A stretch of 64,000 bases of DNA from Albimonas pacifica (lineage in GTDB: Bacteria > Pseudomonadota > Alphaproteobacteria > Rhodobacterales > Rhodobacteraceae), in the NCBI RefSeq assembly GCF_900113695.1, contig NZ_FOQH01000002.1, positions 620,001 through 684,000 of the forward strand, given 5' to 3'. The notes under the pieces are model-generated. The model ran no database searches. It was given only the letters and a program-made list of their open reading frames with translations, and had not been told where the DNA came from. The position numbers were made by a program, and so were the translations under genes. Below are positions 27,480-34,908 of the stretch, in pieces (the first letter of the stretch is position 1; the number at the start of each line of letters is the position of its first letter).

Positions 27480-28124
27480 TCAGGGCAGGTCGATCGGGCG
27501 CTCGATGGGCGGGGCGGCGGGAGGCTCCTCGCCGTCCTCCTCGTCTTCGGGCGCCGCGATCTCGTAGTCGCCCAGGTCGCCGTCCGCGGCGGGGGCGAGC
27601 GGGGCGAGCGCCTCGGGCCGGGGGGTGGCTTCGGCCGCGAAGGGCAGAGGGGCCGCGGCGGGCAGGTCGAAGGCGTCGAGGTCGAAGTCCAGCCGCAGCG
27701 ACAGCCTGTCCAGCGCCCAGGCCTTCAGCGTCGCCAGGAACTCGGGCGCGTTGCGCGGGATGCGGCGGTGCTGGACCCCGCCGGGGAAGTCGGTCGAGGG
27801 CTCCTTCACCGCGAGGTCCTCGGCGGCGTTCAGCGGGTCGATCAGGCCGGCGAGATAGTCGGCCATCCCGGGCCGGGCGGTCACGACCGCGATCCGGCCG
27901 AGCGCGTCGATCCGCCCTTCGCCCAGCGGCGTGGCGCCGCCCTGGGGGTCGATCCAGGCGATCGAGACGGGCGTCGAGGGGGCGTCGTCGCGGGCGGCGT
28001 CCGTGTCCGGGGTCGACATCTGCGGGCTCTCCTGGGCCGAGGTCTGCTGGGCGGGGCTTTCGGGGACGGGGCCCTCGGCGACGGGACTCTCGGGGACGGG
28101 GCTCTCATGGGCAGGGGGCGGCAT
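27480..28124 (-). CDS. Acidic Pro-rich protein, partner of the giant repeat protein (unknown)
   Basis: A 214-residue protein I do not recognise. The first 35 residues are a low-complexity series of PVPES-like pentads; residues 50-160 look globular (VSIAWIDPQGG, PLNAAEDLAVKEPS, FLATLKAWALDRLSLRLDFDLDAFDLP); the rest is acidic and Pro-rich. No signal peptide or TM. Its ribosome-binding site GAGGAGG overlaps the stop region of the giant gene 13 nt upstream, so the two are tightly coupled. That position and acidity would suit an immunity protein, chaperone or adaptor for the upstream product, but this is inference. Confidence 0.7.
   Translation of the reverse strand: MPPPAHESPVPESPVAEGPVPESPAQQTSAQESPQMSTPDTDAARDDAPSTPVSIAWIDPQGGATPLGEGRIDALGRIAVVTARPGMADYLAGLIDPLNAAEDLAVKEPSTDFPGGVQHRRIPRNAPEFLATLKAWALDRLSLRLDFDLDAFDLPAAAPLPFAAEATPRPEALAPLAPAADGDLGDYEIAAPEDEEDGEEPPAAPPIERPIDLP
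28057..28116 (-). repeat. 15-bp tandem repeat encoding PVPES-like pentads
   Basis: Four consecutive 15-bp units (boundaries 28057, 28072, 28087, 28102) encode the repeated pentapeptide PVPES / PVAEG at the N-terminus of the acidic protein. Prone to copy-number change. Confidence 0.7.
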
Positions 28125-28137
28125 GGTCGCGTCCTCC

Positions 28138-31100
28138 TCAGACCGTGGCGGGGGCGGCCTGGGAGGCGCGCGCGTCGGCGTCGTCCGGGTCGCCCGTCAT
28201 CGGCGGCGGCGGCGGGCCCTGCACCAGCCTGCGCACGCCCTTGCCGACGGCCCAGGCCTCGGCCTCGATGGGCTGGGCCTTGTAGGCGTGGTGGTCGTCC
28301 TGGGGGACCACATAGCCGCCGGCCCCCTTGTTCGCCGCGAAGATCCGGGCCTGATCGTACTCCGGATCGCCGGGCTCGAGCAGGCCTTCGTCGAGCTGGC
28401 GCACCAGCGCCTCCTGGTAGTTGTGCACGTTCTCGTGGACGACGGTGTCGAGCATCTCGAGGAAGTCGTCCATCATCGCGGTCGGGTGGCCGTTCACGCG
28501 GATCACGCGCATCGAGGCGTTGTAGTAGCCCGAGGAGGCGGGCATCGCCGCCTCGAAGATCTCCACCGCCACCGGGTCCATGCCGTAGATCTCGCACTCC
28601 ACCGCCACGGTGCGCTGCAGGGCCTTCAGCCGGTCGGCCAGGGACAGGGTCGCCCATTCGGCGCGCGCGGCCTGCAGGTCGTCGTCCTCGGCGATGCGGT
28701 CGGCGAGCTCCTGCTGGCGCTCCGCCTCCAGCGCCTGGAATTCGGGGCTGGGGGTCATCGCCTGGTAGAGCTTGTTCTGCAGCGCCCGCTCGTCGGGCTC
28801 GAGCGCGTTTCGCCCGGCGCGCAGGGCGTCGAGCAGGTCGAGCTTGCGGTCCGCGCTCAGCGCCTGCAGGTCGGCGGGCGAGATCGCGTCGAGCTCGGCC
28901 TTCGCCTCGGCGCGCGCGGTCTCGGCCTTCGCCGCCTCGACCTCGTAGAGCTCGGCGTCCGCGTCGGCGGCCAGCACCGAGCCGTCGCGGGGGTCGACCG
29001 AGCCGGCGGGCAGGGTCACCCGGGCGCGGGCGGCGGCGAGCTGGGCCTGCACCGCGGTCTCGAGCGCGGGGACCGCGGCGACCGCGGCGGGGAAGTCGAG
29101 CTCGTAGCGCAGCCGATCGACCGTGCCGTAGGCCTCTTCGCGCGCACGGGCCAGCCGCCTGAGCTCGGGCGTCAGCGGGCGCAGCGCCTCGGCGGCCTTG
29201 CGGTCGGCCCGCCCGGGGGCGAGCGCGGCCGTCACGGCGTCGTAGCCGGCGCGGGCGGCGTCATGCTCGGCCTTGCGGGCGAGCAGGGCGTCGACCGCGA
29301 CCACGACTTCGGGCCAGGCGGCGTTGGCCTCGGCGTAGCGCTTTGCGTTCGCCGCGATGCTGAAGACCTGGTAGCGGCGGCTCAGCACCGCCAGGTCGCG
29401 CGCCACCTCCGGCGTGCAGGCCTTCATGTCCAGCGCCGCGCGGACGTCGGCCTCGCGGGCGGCCCAGGCGGATTCGAACGTCTGCATCTCCGGCAGGGCC
29501 GCGTTGTAGGTCGGCGCGAAGGCGGCGGCGTCGGTCAGGGTGCGGTCGATCTCGTCGAGCTTCTGCTCCGCCTCGTGCCAGCGGCTCGCGCCGGTCAGCG
29601 CGTTCAGCTCCTGCGCCTGCGCGACGACCTGGTCCTGCAGCTCGCCGATCCGGGGATGGACCCGGCGGAGCAGCTGGGTGACCGTCACGATGTCGGCCTT
29701 GAGCAGGGGCGTGAGCCGCGCCCTCACCCGGGCCGCGACGCCGTTGGTCTTGGTCACCGCCTGCTTGCGCACCGACTTGATCCAGTCGGCGACCTTGCGG
29801 GCTTCCGCGCGCAGGGCGATCGCCTCCATCCAGCGCAGGTCGGAGGCCGCGGCGTCGGCGGCGGCGAGCTTGCGCTCCAGGTCCGCCAGGGCCTTGTCGA
29901 GCGCGGGGCGGTTGGCCTCGGCGATGGCGCGGGCGGCGGCGCAGACCGGGTCGGTCTTGCGGATCGCGGTCTGCAGCGCCTCGTAGGTCTTGGTCGAGGC
30001 CCTGGTCTCGGCCTCCGCGCGGGCGAGCAGGTCGCGGGCGGCGGCCTTCAGCGCCTCGAGGCGCTGGGGCCAGTCGAGGGCGCCGCCGACGTTGGCGGCC
30101 TGGAAGGCGTCGAAGGCGCGGCGCAGCGCGCGCTGCAGCTCCAGCCCCTTGGGCGTGGCGACGCGCATGTCGAGCGCGCGCTGGATGCCCGGGGCCACCC
30201 GGCGATAGGCGGCGTAGGAGTCGGACTGGCGCCGGACCGCCTGGGCCTCGGCGTCCGCGATCGCGTCCACGTCGGCGATCGCGGCCTCCATCCGCCGGAC
30301 CACGTCCTCGGCCGCGTCGACGTCGGCGGCGCGCTCGGCGGCCTCGAAGTCGCGCCCGAGGCCGCGGACCCTTTCCTTCCAGGCCTCGACGCCCGGATCG
30401 ACGCTGACGCCGCGCGGGACGCGCACCAGCGCGCCGACCGCGGCGTTCCAGCGCTGGAGGGCGTCGCGGAACCGCGGCACGGCGGCGTCGGCGTCGGCCT
30501 GGACGCGCAGGAGCTCGGGCATCGAGGCGATCCAGAGGTCCGCGCTGCGGATGCAGGCGGCCCAGTCGTGCCTGGCCTGCGCCTCGGCCAGCGCCTTCCA
30601 GTGCTTGCGGTATTCCGCGAGCGCGGCCTTCGCCTCGGGCGTGGACTCGGGGATGCGGGGGAGCGCGGCGGCCTGCCGTTTGGCCTCGCGGATGCGGTCC
30701 AGGGCCGTGGTCTCGGCGGCCTTCAGCGTGTCGAACTCGGGCTTGCGCGCCACCAGCCGCCGGGCGTCGTCCACGGCGAAGGCCAACGCCTGGCGGGCGG
30801 CGGCGTATTCGTGGCGGGCGAGCTTCTGGTGGAACAGGGCGTCGGCGTTCTCGAAGACGCGGATGTCCTCGCCGAGCGCGCCGCCGATGTCGTAGATCGC
30901 GCGCGCCTCGTCGAACAGGGCGGCGTGGCGGGCGGCCTCGGTCATGAGCTGTTCGCGCTCGATCTCGGCCTGGCGCACCAGGGCCGCCTCGACGTCGATC
31001 AGGTCCGCCACGGTCTTCATCTGCGCGACCACGTCGGCGGGGGCGGCGGCGGGATCGCGGGAGGCGACCATCTTGTCGAAGCGCAGCTTCAGGCGTTCGA

Positions 31101-32148
31101 GCCTGCGGTGCAGCTTCTCGGCCTCGCGGGTGCCGCGGGGCACGGCGGCGGCGCGCTCGACGTCCTCGCGGATGCCGTCGAAATCGGCCAGGGCGCCGGC
31201 GATGCGCGCCTCGGCGGCCTGCGCGTCCTGCAGCGGCTCGGCGGCGGCGTCGGGCTGCGCGTTGGGGAGCGGGTTCTCCCTGACCAGCTTCGCGACCGTC
31301 AGCAGCGCCCGGTTCGCCTTGGCGTGATCGCCCCCGGCGGCGGCGAATTCGGCGAAGGCGAGCGCCTCGCGGATCATCGCCTTGCCGGGCACGTCGGCCT
31401 GCATCGCCGCCTGCGCCTTGGGCTCGAGCTCGGCATGGGCGCGGGCGTAGCGGGCGGCGTGCTCCTGGCCGCGGCGGGCGGCGTCGATCTCGGTCAGGCG
31501 GGGCTCGAGCCGGCCGGCGATGCGCATCGCGCGCACGAAGTCGCCCCGGCCGGCGGCATCCTGGGCCATCGCCAGCATGTCGCGCACCGTCTGCGGGTTG
31601 CCGGCGCGCCCGGCGAAGGTCTTCTCGAGCAGGGTCTTCAGGCGGCCGGGCGCGGAGGCCCACTGCGCCTTCGCCTCGGCCTGGGCCTTCGCCTCGGCCT
31701 CCAGGCGCAGGCGGGCCTCGAGCGCGTCGGCGTCGGCCTCGGGGTCGCCGCCGTCGTCGGTTCCGGCGAGGGTTTCGGCGTCGTCGTCCTCGCCCTGCTC
31801 CAGCACCGCGCCAGCGTCGTCGCAGACCTCGACCTTGCGCGAGACGCCGACGACCTTCCTCAGGAACGCCTGGATCTTGCCCGCGAGGCCGGTGGGGGGG
31901 CGTTCGGCGCAGAACAGGCGCAGCACGCCGCCGTCGAGCGTCATCTCGCCGCGCGCGGTTTCGGTGCGGCCGGTGCGCTGCTTGGCGGTGCGCTCCATCT
32001 CGGTGGGGCGCAGGCCGCGGCCGCCGAAGAACACGGTCTCGGCCGGGTTCGCGCCGATGCACAGGCCGAAGGGGCGGCGCGCGCCGGCGCTGTCGCCGAT
32101 CGCGCGCTTGAGGTCCTTGGCCTCCTGTTCGGACATCGGCTGGGGCAT
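28138..32148 (-). CDS. Giant helical-repeat protein with C-terminal HExxH zincin-like domain (unknown)
   Basis: A 1336-residue protein without a family I can name. Residues 20-117 form a compact mixed domain (FGLCIGANPAETVFFGG, ending AGAVLEQ), then an acidic linker to about 140. From about 165 to 1045 there are roughly eleven helical repeats whose core (xD-aromatic-xxAxxxL) recurs near 202, 273, 364, 446, 527, 608, 691, 770, 855, 936 and 1017, that is about every 81 residues. Residues 1180-1310 hold HENVHNYQ (H1238, E1239, H1242) and a downstream IEAEAWA Glu, a metallopeptidase-like site. No signal peptide or TM. ATG at 32148 has AAGGAG 7 nt upstream. Coupled to the acidic gene downstream; the layout recalls polymorphic toxins. 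Confidence 0.8.
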   Translation of the reverse strand: MPQPMSEQEAKDLKRAIGDSAGARRPFGLCIGANPAETVFFGGRGLRPTEMERTAKQRTGRTETARGEMTLDGGVLRLFCAERPPTGLAGKIQAFLRKVVGVSRKVEVCDDAGAVLEQGEDDDAETLAGTDDGGDPEADADALEARLRLEAEAKAQAEAKAQWASAPGRLKTLLEKTFAGRAGNPQTVRDMLAMAQDAAGRGDFVRAMRIAGRLEPRLTEIDAARRGQEHAARYARAHAELEPKAQAAMQADVPGKAMIREALAFAEFAAAGGDHAKANRALLTVAKLVRENPLPNAQPDAAAEPLQDAQAAEARIAGALADFDGIREDVERAAAVPRGTREAEKLHRRLERLKLRFDKMVASRDPAAAPADVVAQMKTVADLIDVEAALVRQAEIEREQLMTEAARHAALFDEARAIYDIGGALGEDIRVFENADALFHQKLARHEYAAARQALAFAVDDARRLVARKPEFDTLKAAETTALDRIREAKRQAAALPRIPESTPEAKAALAEYRKHWKALAEAQARHDWAACIRSADLWIASMPELLRVQADADAAVPRFRDALQRWNAAVGALVRVPRGVSVDPGVEAWKERVRGLGRDFEAAERAADVDAAEDVVRRMEAAIADVDAIADAEAQAVRRQSDSYAAYRRVAPGIQRALDMRVATPKGLELQRALRRAFDAFQAANVGGALDWPQRLEALKAAARDLLARAEAETRASTKTYEALQTAIRKTDPVCAAARAIAEANRPALDKALADLERKLAAADAAASDLRWMEAIALRAEARKVADWIKSVRKQAVTKTNGVAARVRARLTPLLKADIVTVTQLLRRVHPRIGELQDQVVAQAQELNALTGASRWHEAEQKLDEIDRTLTDAAAFAPTYNAALPEMQTFESAWAAREADVRAALDMKACTPEVARDLAVLSRRYQVFSIAANAKRYAEANAAWPEVVVAVDALLARKAEHDAARAGYDAVTAALAPGRADRKAAEALRPLTPELRRLARAREEAYGTVDRLRYELDFPAAVAAVPALETAVQAQLAAARARVTLPAGSVDPRDGSVLAADADAELYEVEAAKAETARAEAKAELDAISPADLQALSADRKLDLLDALRAGRNALEPDERALQNKLYQAMTPSPEFQALEAERQQELADRIAEDDDLQAARAEWATLSLADRLKALQRTVAVECEIYGMDPVAVEIFEAAMPASSGYYNASMRVIRVNGHPTAMMDDFLEMLDTVVHENVHNYQEALVRQLDEGLLEPGDPEYDQARIFAANKGAGGYVVPQDDHHAYKAQPIEAEAWAVGKGVRRLVQGPPPPPMTGDPDDADARASQAAPATV

Positions 32149-32385
32149 CGCCTGCTCCTTCTCCAGCGGGGTCTGTCCGTTGGTGCCCGCGGGGGCGGAG
32201 AAGGTTCACGGGGAAGGGGCGCGCGTCGGGCCTCGGGGGCGGGGCGCCGCGTCGGGCGTCGCGCGGGCCGCGCCCGCCCGCCCGCGGCGCGGCGGCGGCG
32301 TCGCGCCCGGGGCGGGCGGGCGGCGCAGGGCGCGCCGGATCGGGGAGGGGCGGGGCCCGCGGCGGAGGGGCCGCGGCGCGCGCGC
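32149..32385 (-). other. 237-bp gap with a 13-bp hairpin upstream of the giant gene
   Basis: Nearly pure G/C. A perfect 13-bp inverted repeat (32271-32283 / 32310-32322) with a 26-nt loop lies between the protease-like gene and the giant gene. The gap may separate two transcripts or attenuate read-through into the giant gene. No ORF is supported. Confidence 0.4.
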
Positions 32386-33219
32386 TCAGTCGGCGATGCG
32401 GGTGGCGAGGCGGTAGCGGGTCAGCTCCTCCTCGACCAGCAGGTACATGTCCTCGGGCGGGGTCTGGAGCGAGTGCACCAGCATCACCGGGTCCACCCCC
32501 ATCTCGGACAGATAGGCGAGGGTCTCGCCCTGGCCGCGCTGGATGTTCTCGACCGCCAGGAAGGCGGGGAGGATCGTGGACTCGTCGTAGTAGTGCTGGT
32601 GCAGGCCGACCCAGGCGGTGCGCGAGACCACGCGCTCGACCCCGCCCGCCAGCGCGTAGGGGCAGGCCGACAGGCACGCCGCGTCGGGCAGGGCGAGGGT
32701 GGTCAGCTCCAGCTCCCGCAGCCGCCGGCCGATGGCGAGCGCCTGGTCCACCGAGCCGCCGGGGGAGTGCAGGGCCACCGCGTCGGGCGGCTCGGGCAGG
32801 CTCTCGACATAGCCGCGCAGGCGGGCGGCGGCGCCCTCGTCGATGCCGCCCGTCGCCAGCATCACCCGGCCGAACGCCTCGGTCTCGTGCATCGAGAACT
32901 CGAGCCGCGGGGGCAGGGTGGCGGGCAGGGGGACGGGACCGGTGGAGGGCTGCTCGGGCCCCAGGCGCGAGGGCACGCGGCCTGGCGAGAACGGCCGGCG
33001 CTGGTCGCCGGGCGAGACCGGGGTCTCGGGCGCCGTGCGGATGCCCTCGCGCCCGGGCAGGCGCAGCTCCCCCCAGCCGGTCTCGACCGCCAGCAGAACC
33101 GCCACCAGCACCTGGGCCGCGAGGCAGAGCCGCAGCACCAGCCGCGCCGAGGGCAGGCGGGAGAAGGGCGGGCGCGGCGTTGGGGCCTCGGCGTCCGCGG
33201 CGGGGGCCTGGGCGCTCAC
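32386..33219 (-). CDS. Membrane-anchored ClpP/crotonase-fold protease-like protein
   Basis: A 277-residue protein with one N-terminal TM helix (about 27-46), a Pro-rich spacer, and a C-terminal domain resembling periplasmic ClpP-like proteins (COG3904 type). The oxyanion loop is LHSPGGSVDQAL (151-162), the presumed nucleophile is Ser184 in CLSACPYAL, and the presumed His lies in VGLHQHYYD (207 or 209). The domain is predicted to face the periplasm. Start is GTG at 33219, one base after the stop of the upstream membrane gene, so they are coupled. Proteolytic activity is inferred from conserved residues. Confidence 0.75.
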   Translation of the reverse strand: MSAQAPAADAEAPTPRPPFSRLPSARLVLRLCLAAQVLVAVLLAVETGWGELRLPGREGIRTAPETPVSPGDQRRPFSPGRVPSRLGPEQPSTGPVPLPATLPPRLEFSMHETEAFGRVMLATGGIDEGAAARLRGYVESLPEPPDAVALHSPGGSVDQALAIGRRLRELELTTLALPDAACLSACPYALAGGVERVVSRTAWVGLHQHYYDESTILPAFLAVENIQRGQGETLAYLSEMGVDPVMLVHSLQTPPEDMYLLVEEELTRYRLATRIAD

Positions 33220-33220
33220 C

Positions 33221-34627
33221 CTACTCGGCCGCGTCGATCTTCAGGCGGGAGGGGCCGCGGGGGCCGGGGGCGGGCTCCGCCTCGGGCTCGGTCTCGGGCC
33301 GGAGATCGGGGCGCGGGTCGGGTCGGGCGTCGGGGCGGGGCTCCGGGCCATGGGGGGCGGCGCGCCCGGGGGCGTCCCCGCGTGCGTGGCGGGCGTGTTC
33401 GGCGGCGCCCATGGCGCCCTCGATGTCCTTCATCGCGCGCATGGCGGCGCGCAGGTCCGCGAGCGTCAGGGTCGCCTCGGCGCCCGCCCCCTCCTTGCCG
33501 CGCCGGATCGCGGCCTGGGTGACGGCGAGGATGAAGACCAGCACCCCGGGCAGCAGGTCGATGGCGATGGCGCCGGCCCAGGAGGGGGCGAAGTTGCCGG
33601 CATAGCGGATCACCGCGTCGGCCGAGGAGATCGGGGTGTAGGTCGTCTCCTGCGGCGGCGGCATCGCCAGCACTTCCTCGGCCGCCGTGCGCAGCGTCGC
33701 CGCGCGCCCGTCCAGCGCCTCGAGCACCGAGCCGATGGTGGCGGCCTGGTCCTGGCGCACGCCGGCGGAGGCGCCGTCGAGCTCCGGCAGCACCACCGAG
33801 GCGCGCAGGTCCTCGGCGGCGCGGGCCACGAGCTGGGCGACCTGGAGCTGGCGCAGGGTGGTGATGACGCCGGCGAGGCGGACGGATTCCTCGGAGAAGG
33901 TGACCGAGCGCTGGTCGACCGGCCCCTGCGCCACGATCAGCGCGCGCATCCGGGAGAGGATGTCGTTGCCCTCCTCGAAGGCCGCCTGGATGGGCTGGTT
34001 CTGGGCGGCGATCTGCGCCTCCAGCGCGCGCAGCTCGTCGGCCTTCTGGTTCAGGAGGCGGAACACGGCGCCCCGGCCGGCGGCGCCGGAGAGCTCTCCC
34101 GCCCGCTCCTGCTCGGAGAGGTCCTCGAAGGAGGTGCGGGCGCGGGCCACGTCGCGCTCCAGCCCCTGGGCGGAGACGGCGATCAGGTGGGCGCGCTCGA
34201 GGCTCGCCTGGTAGTCCTGCACGGTGCGGGCGAGGTGCTGTTCCACCGCGGCGCCCCCGGCGAGGGCGGCCGCGTTCAGCCAGCTCGACATCGCCACGAT
34301 GGCGACGGAGCCCACCAGCGTGGCGATGGAGAGCCCCACGAAGCCGCCGGCGGTGCGCATGGCGGGCAGCAGGCGGAGCAGGTAGCTCCAGAACACGAAG
34401 ATGCCGACGGAGACGGCGATGGAATAGGCGACGGCGGCGAGGAAGCTCATCGCGCCGGTGTCCTTCAGCAGGGAGGAGACGCCCAGATAGGTGTAGATGC
34501 CCGAGGCGACGGCCAGCACCCCCAGCGCCGCGGGGGTGAAGGCGTCGAGCCAGGTGAGGTGGCCCTCGAGCTCGCGGGCGGAGCGAAGTCCGTTGACCTC
34601 GTCCCGCGTCAGATCCTGTTCGCTCAA
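33221..34627 (-). CDS. Four-TM membrane protein with long coiled-coil domain (unknown)
   Basis: A 468-residue inner-membrane protein I cannot assign to a family. Predicted TM helices are at about 31-50, 62-85, 94-116 and 350-373. Between the third and fourth lies a helical, coiled-coil-like segment (about 125-320), probably on one face of the membrane. The C-terminal tail is Pro/Asp/Arg/Glu-rich and disordered. Start is TTG at 34627 with GGAG upstream. It heads the four-gene unknown locus and directly precedes the ClpP-like gene, so it could be the membrane platform or sensor for the system. Confidence 0.72.
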   Translation of the reverse strand: MSEQDLTRDEVNGLRSARELEGHLTWLDAFTPAALGVLAVASGIYTYLGVSSLLKDTGAMSFLAAVAYSIAVSVGIFVFWSYLLRLLPAMRTAGGFVGLSIATLVGSVAIVAMSSWLNAAALAGGAAVEQHLARTVQDYQASLERAHLIAVSAQGLERDVARARTSFEDLSEQERAGELSGAAGRGAVFRLLNQKADELRALEAQIAAQNQPIQAAFEEGNDILSRMRALIVAQGPVDQRSVTFSEESVRLAGVITTLRQLQVAQLVARAAEDLRASVVLPELDGASAGVRQDQAATIGSVLEALDGRAATLRTAAEEVLAMPPPQETTYTPISSADAVIRYAGNFAPSWAGAIAIDLLPGVLVFILAVTQAAIRRGKEGAGAEATLTLADLRAAMRAMKDIEGAMGAAEHARHARGDAPGRAAPHGPEPRPDARPDPRPDLRPETEPEAEPAPGPRGPSRLKIDAAE

Positions 34628-34749
34628 TCGTCGCTCCCACTCGCCCCCAGGGGAGATATGGGGGCGACGCGCGCGTCATCAACGCGCGGGGCGTTCACCG
34701 ATTTGCCAACGCGGCGCGGCCGGGGGGCTGCGCGCCGTCCGCGACACGG

Positions 34750-34887
34750 GCGCCCCGGGCTTGACCCGGGGCCTCTCGGCGCCTGCAGCGGGCGCGCCGC
34801 CGGGGCATGGCGCGGCGGCGCCGCCTGCCTCCCGCCATGGCGCCGGCCGCGCGCTCGGGCGGAGGCCCCGGGTCGAGCCCGGGGCGC
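34750..34887. repeat. Dispersed palindromic element with 26-bp inverted arms, copy 1
   Basis: Arms at 34750-34775 and 34862-34887 are inverted copies matching at 25 of 26 positions; each arm itself is a near palindrome around CCCGGG. The spacer resembles that of the copy at 38461-38584 (a shared GGCGGCGCCGC stretch). It lies in the 281-bp gap between the unknown locus and ggt, on no gene. Related single arms occur at 48695 and 53926. Confidence 0.8.
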
Positions 34888-34908
34888 CCCCGGGGCGGGC
34901 CGGGGCGC

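Noticed and set aside
27931-33522. Open frame of over 1800 codons on the plus strand across the giant repeat gene
   Set aside because: It is the antisense shadow of the repeated minus-strand gene; composition is Gly/Arg/Val/Leu noise and the minus frame has clear domains and ribosome-binding sites.
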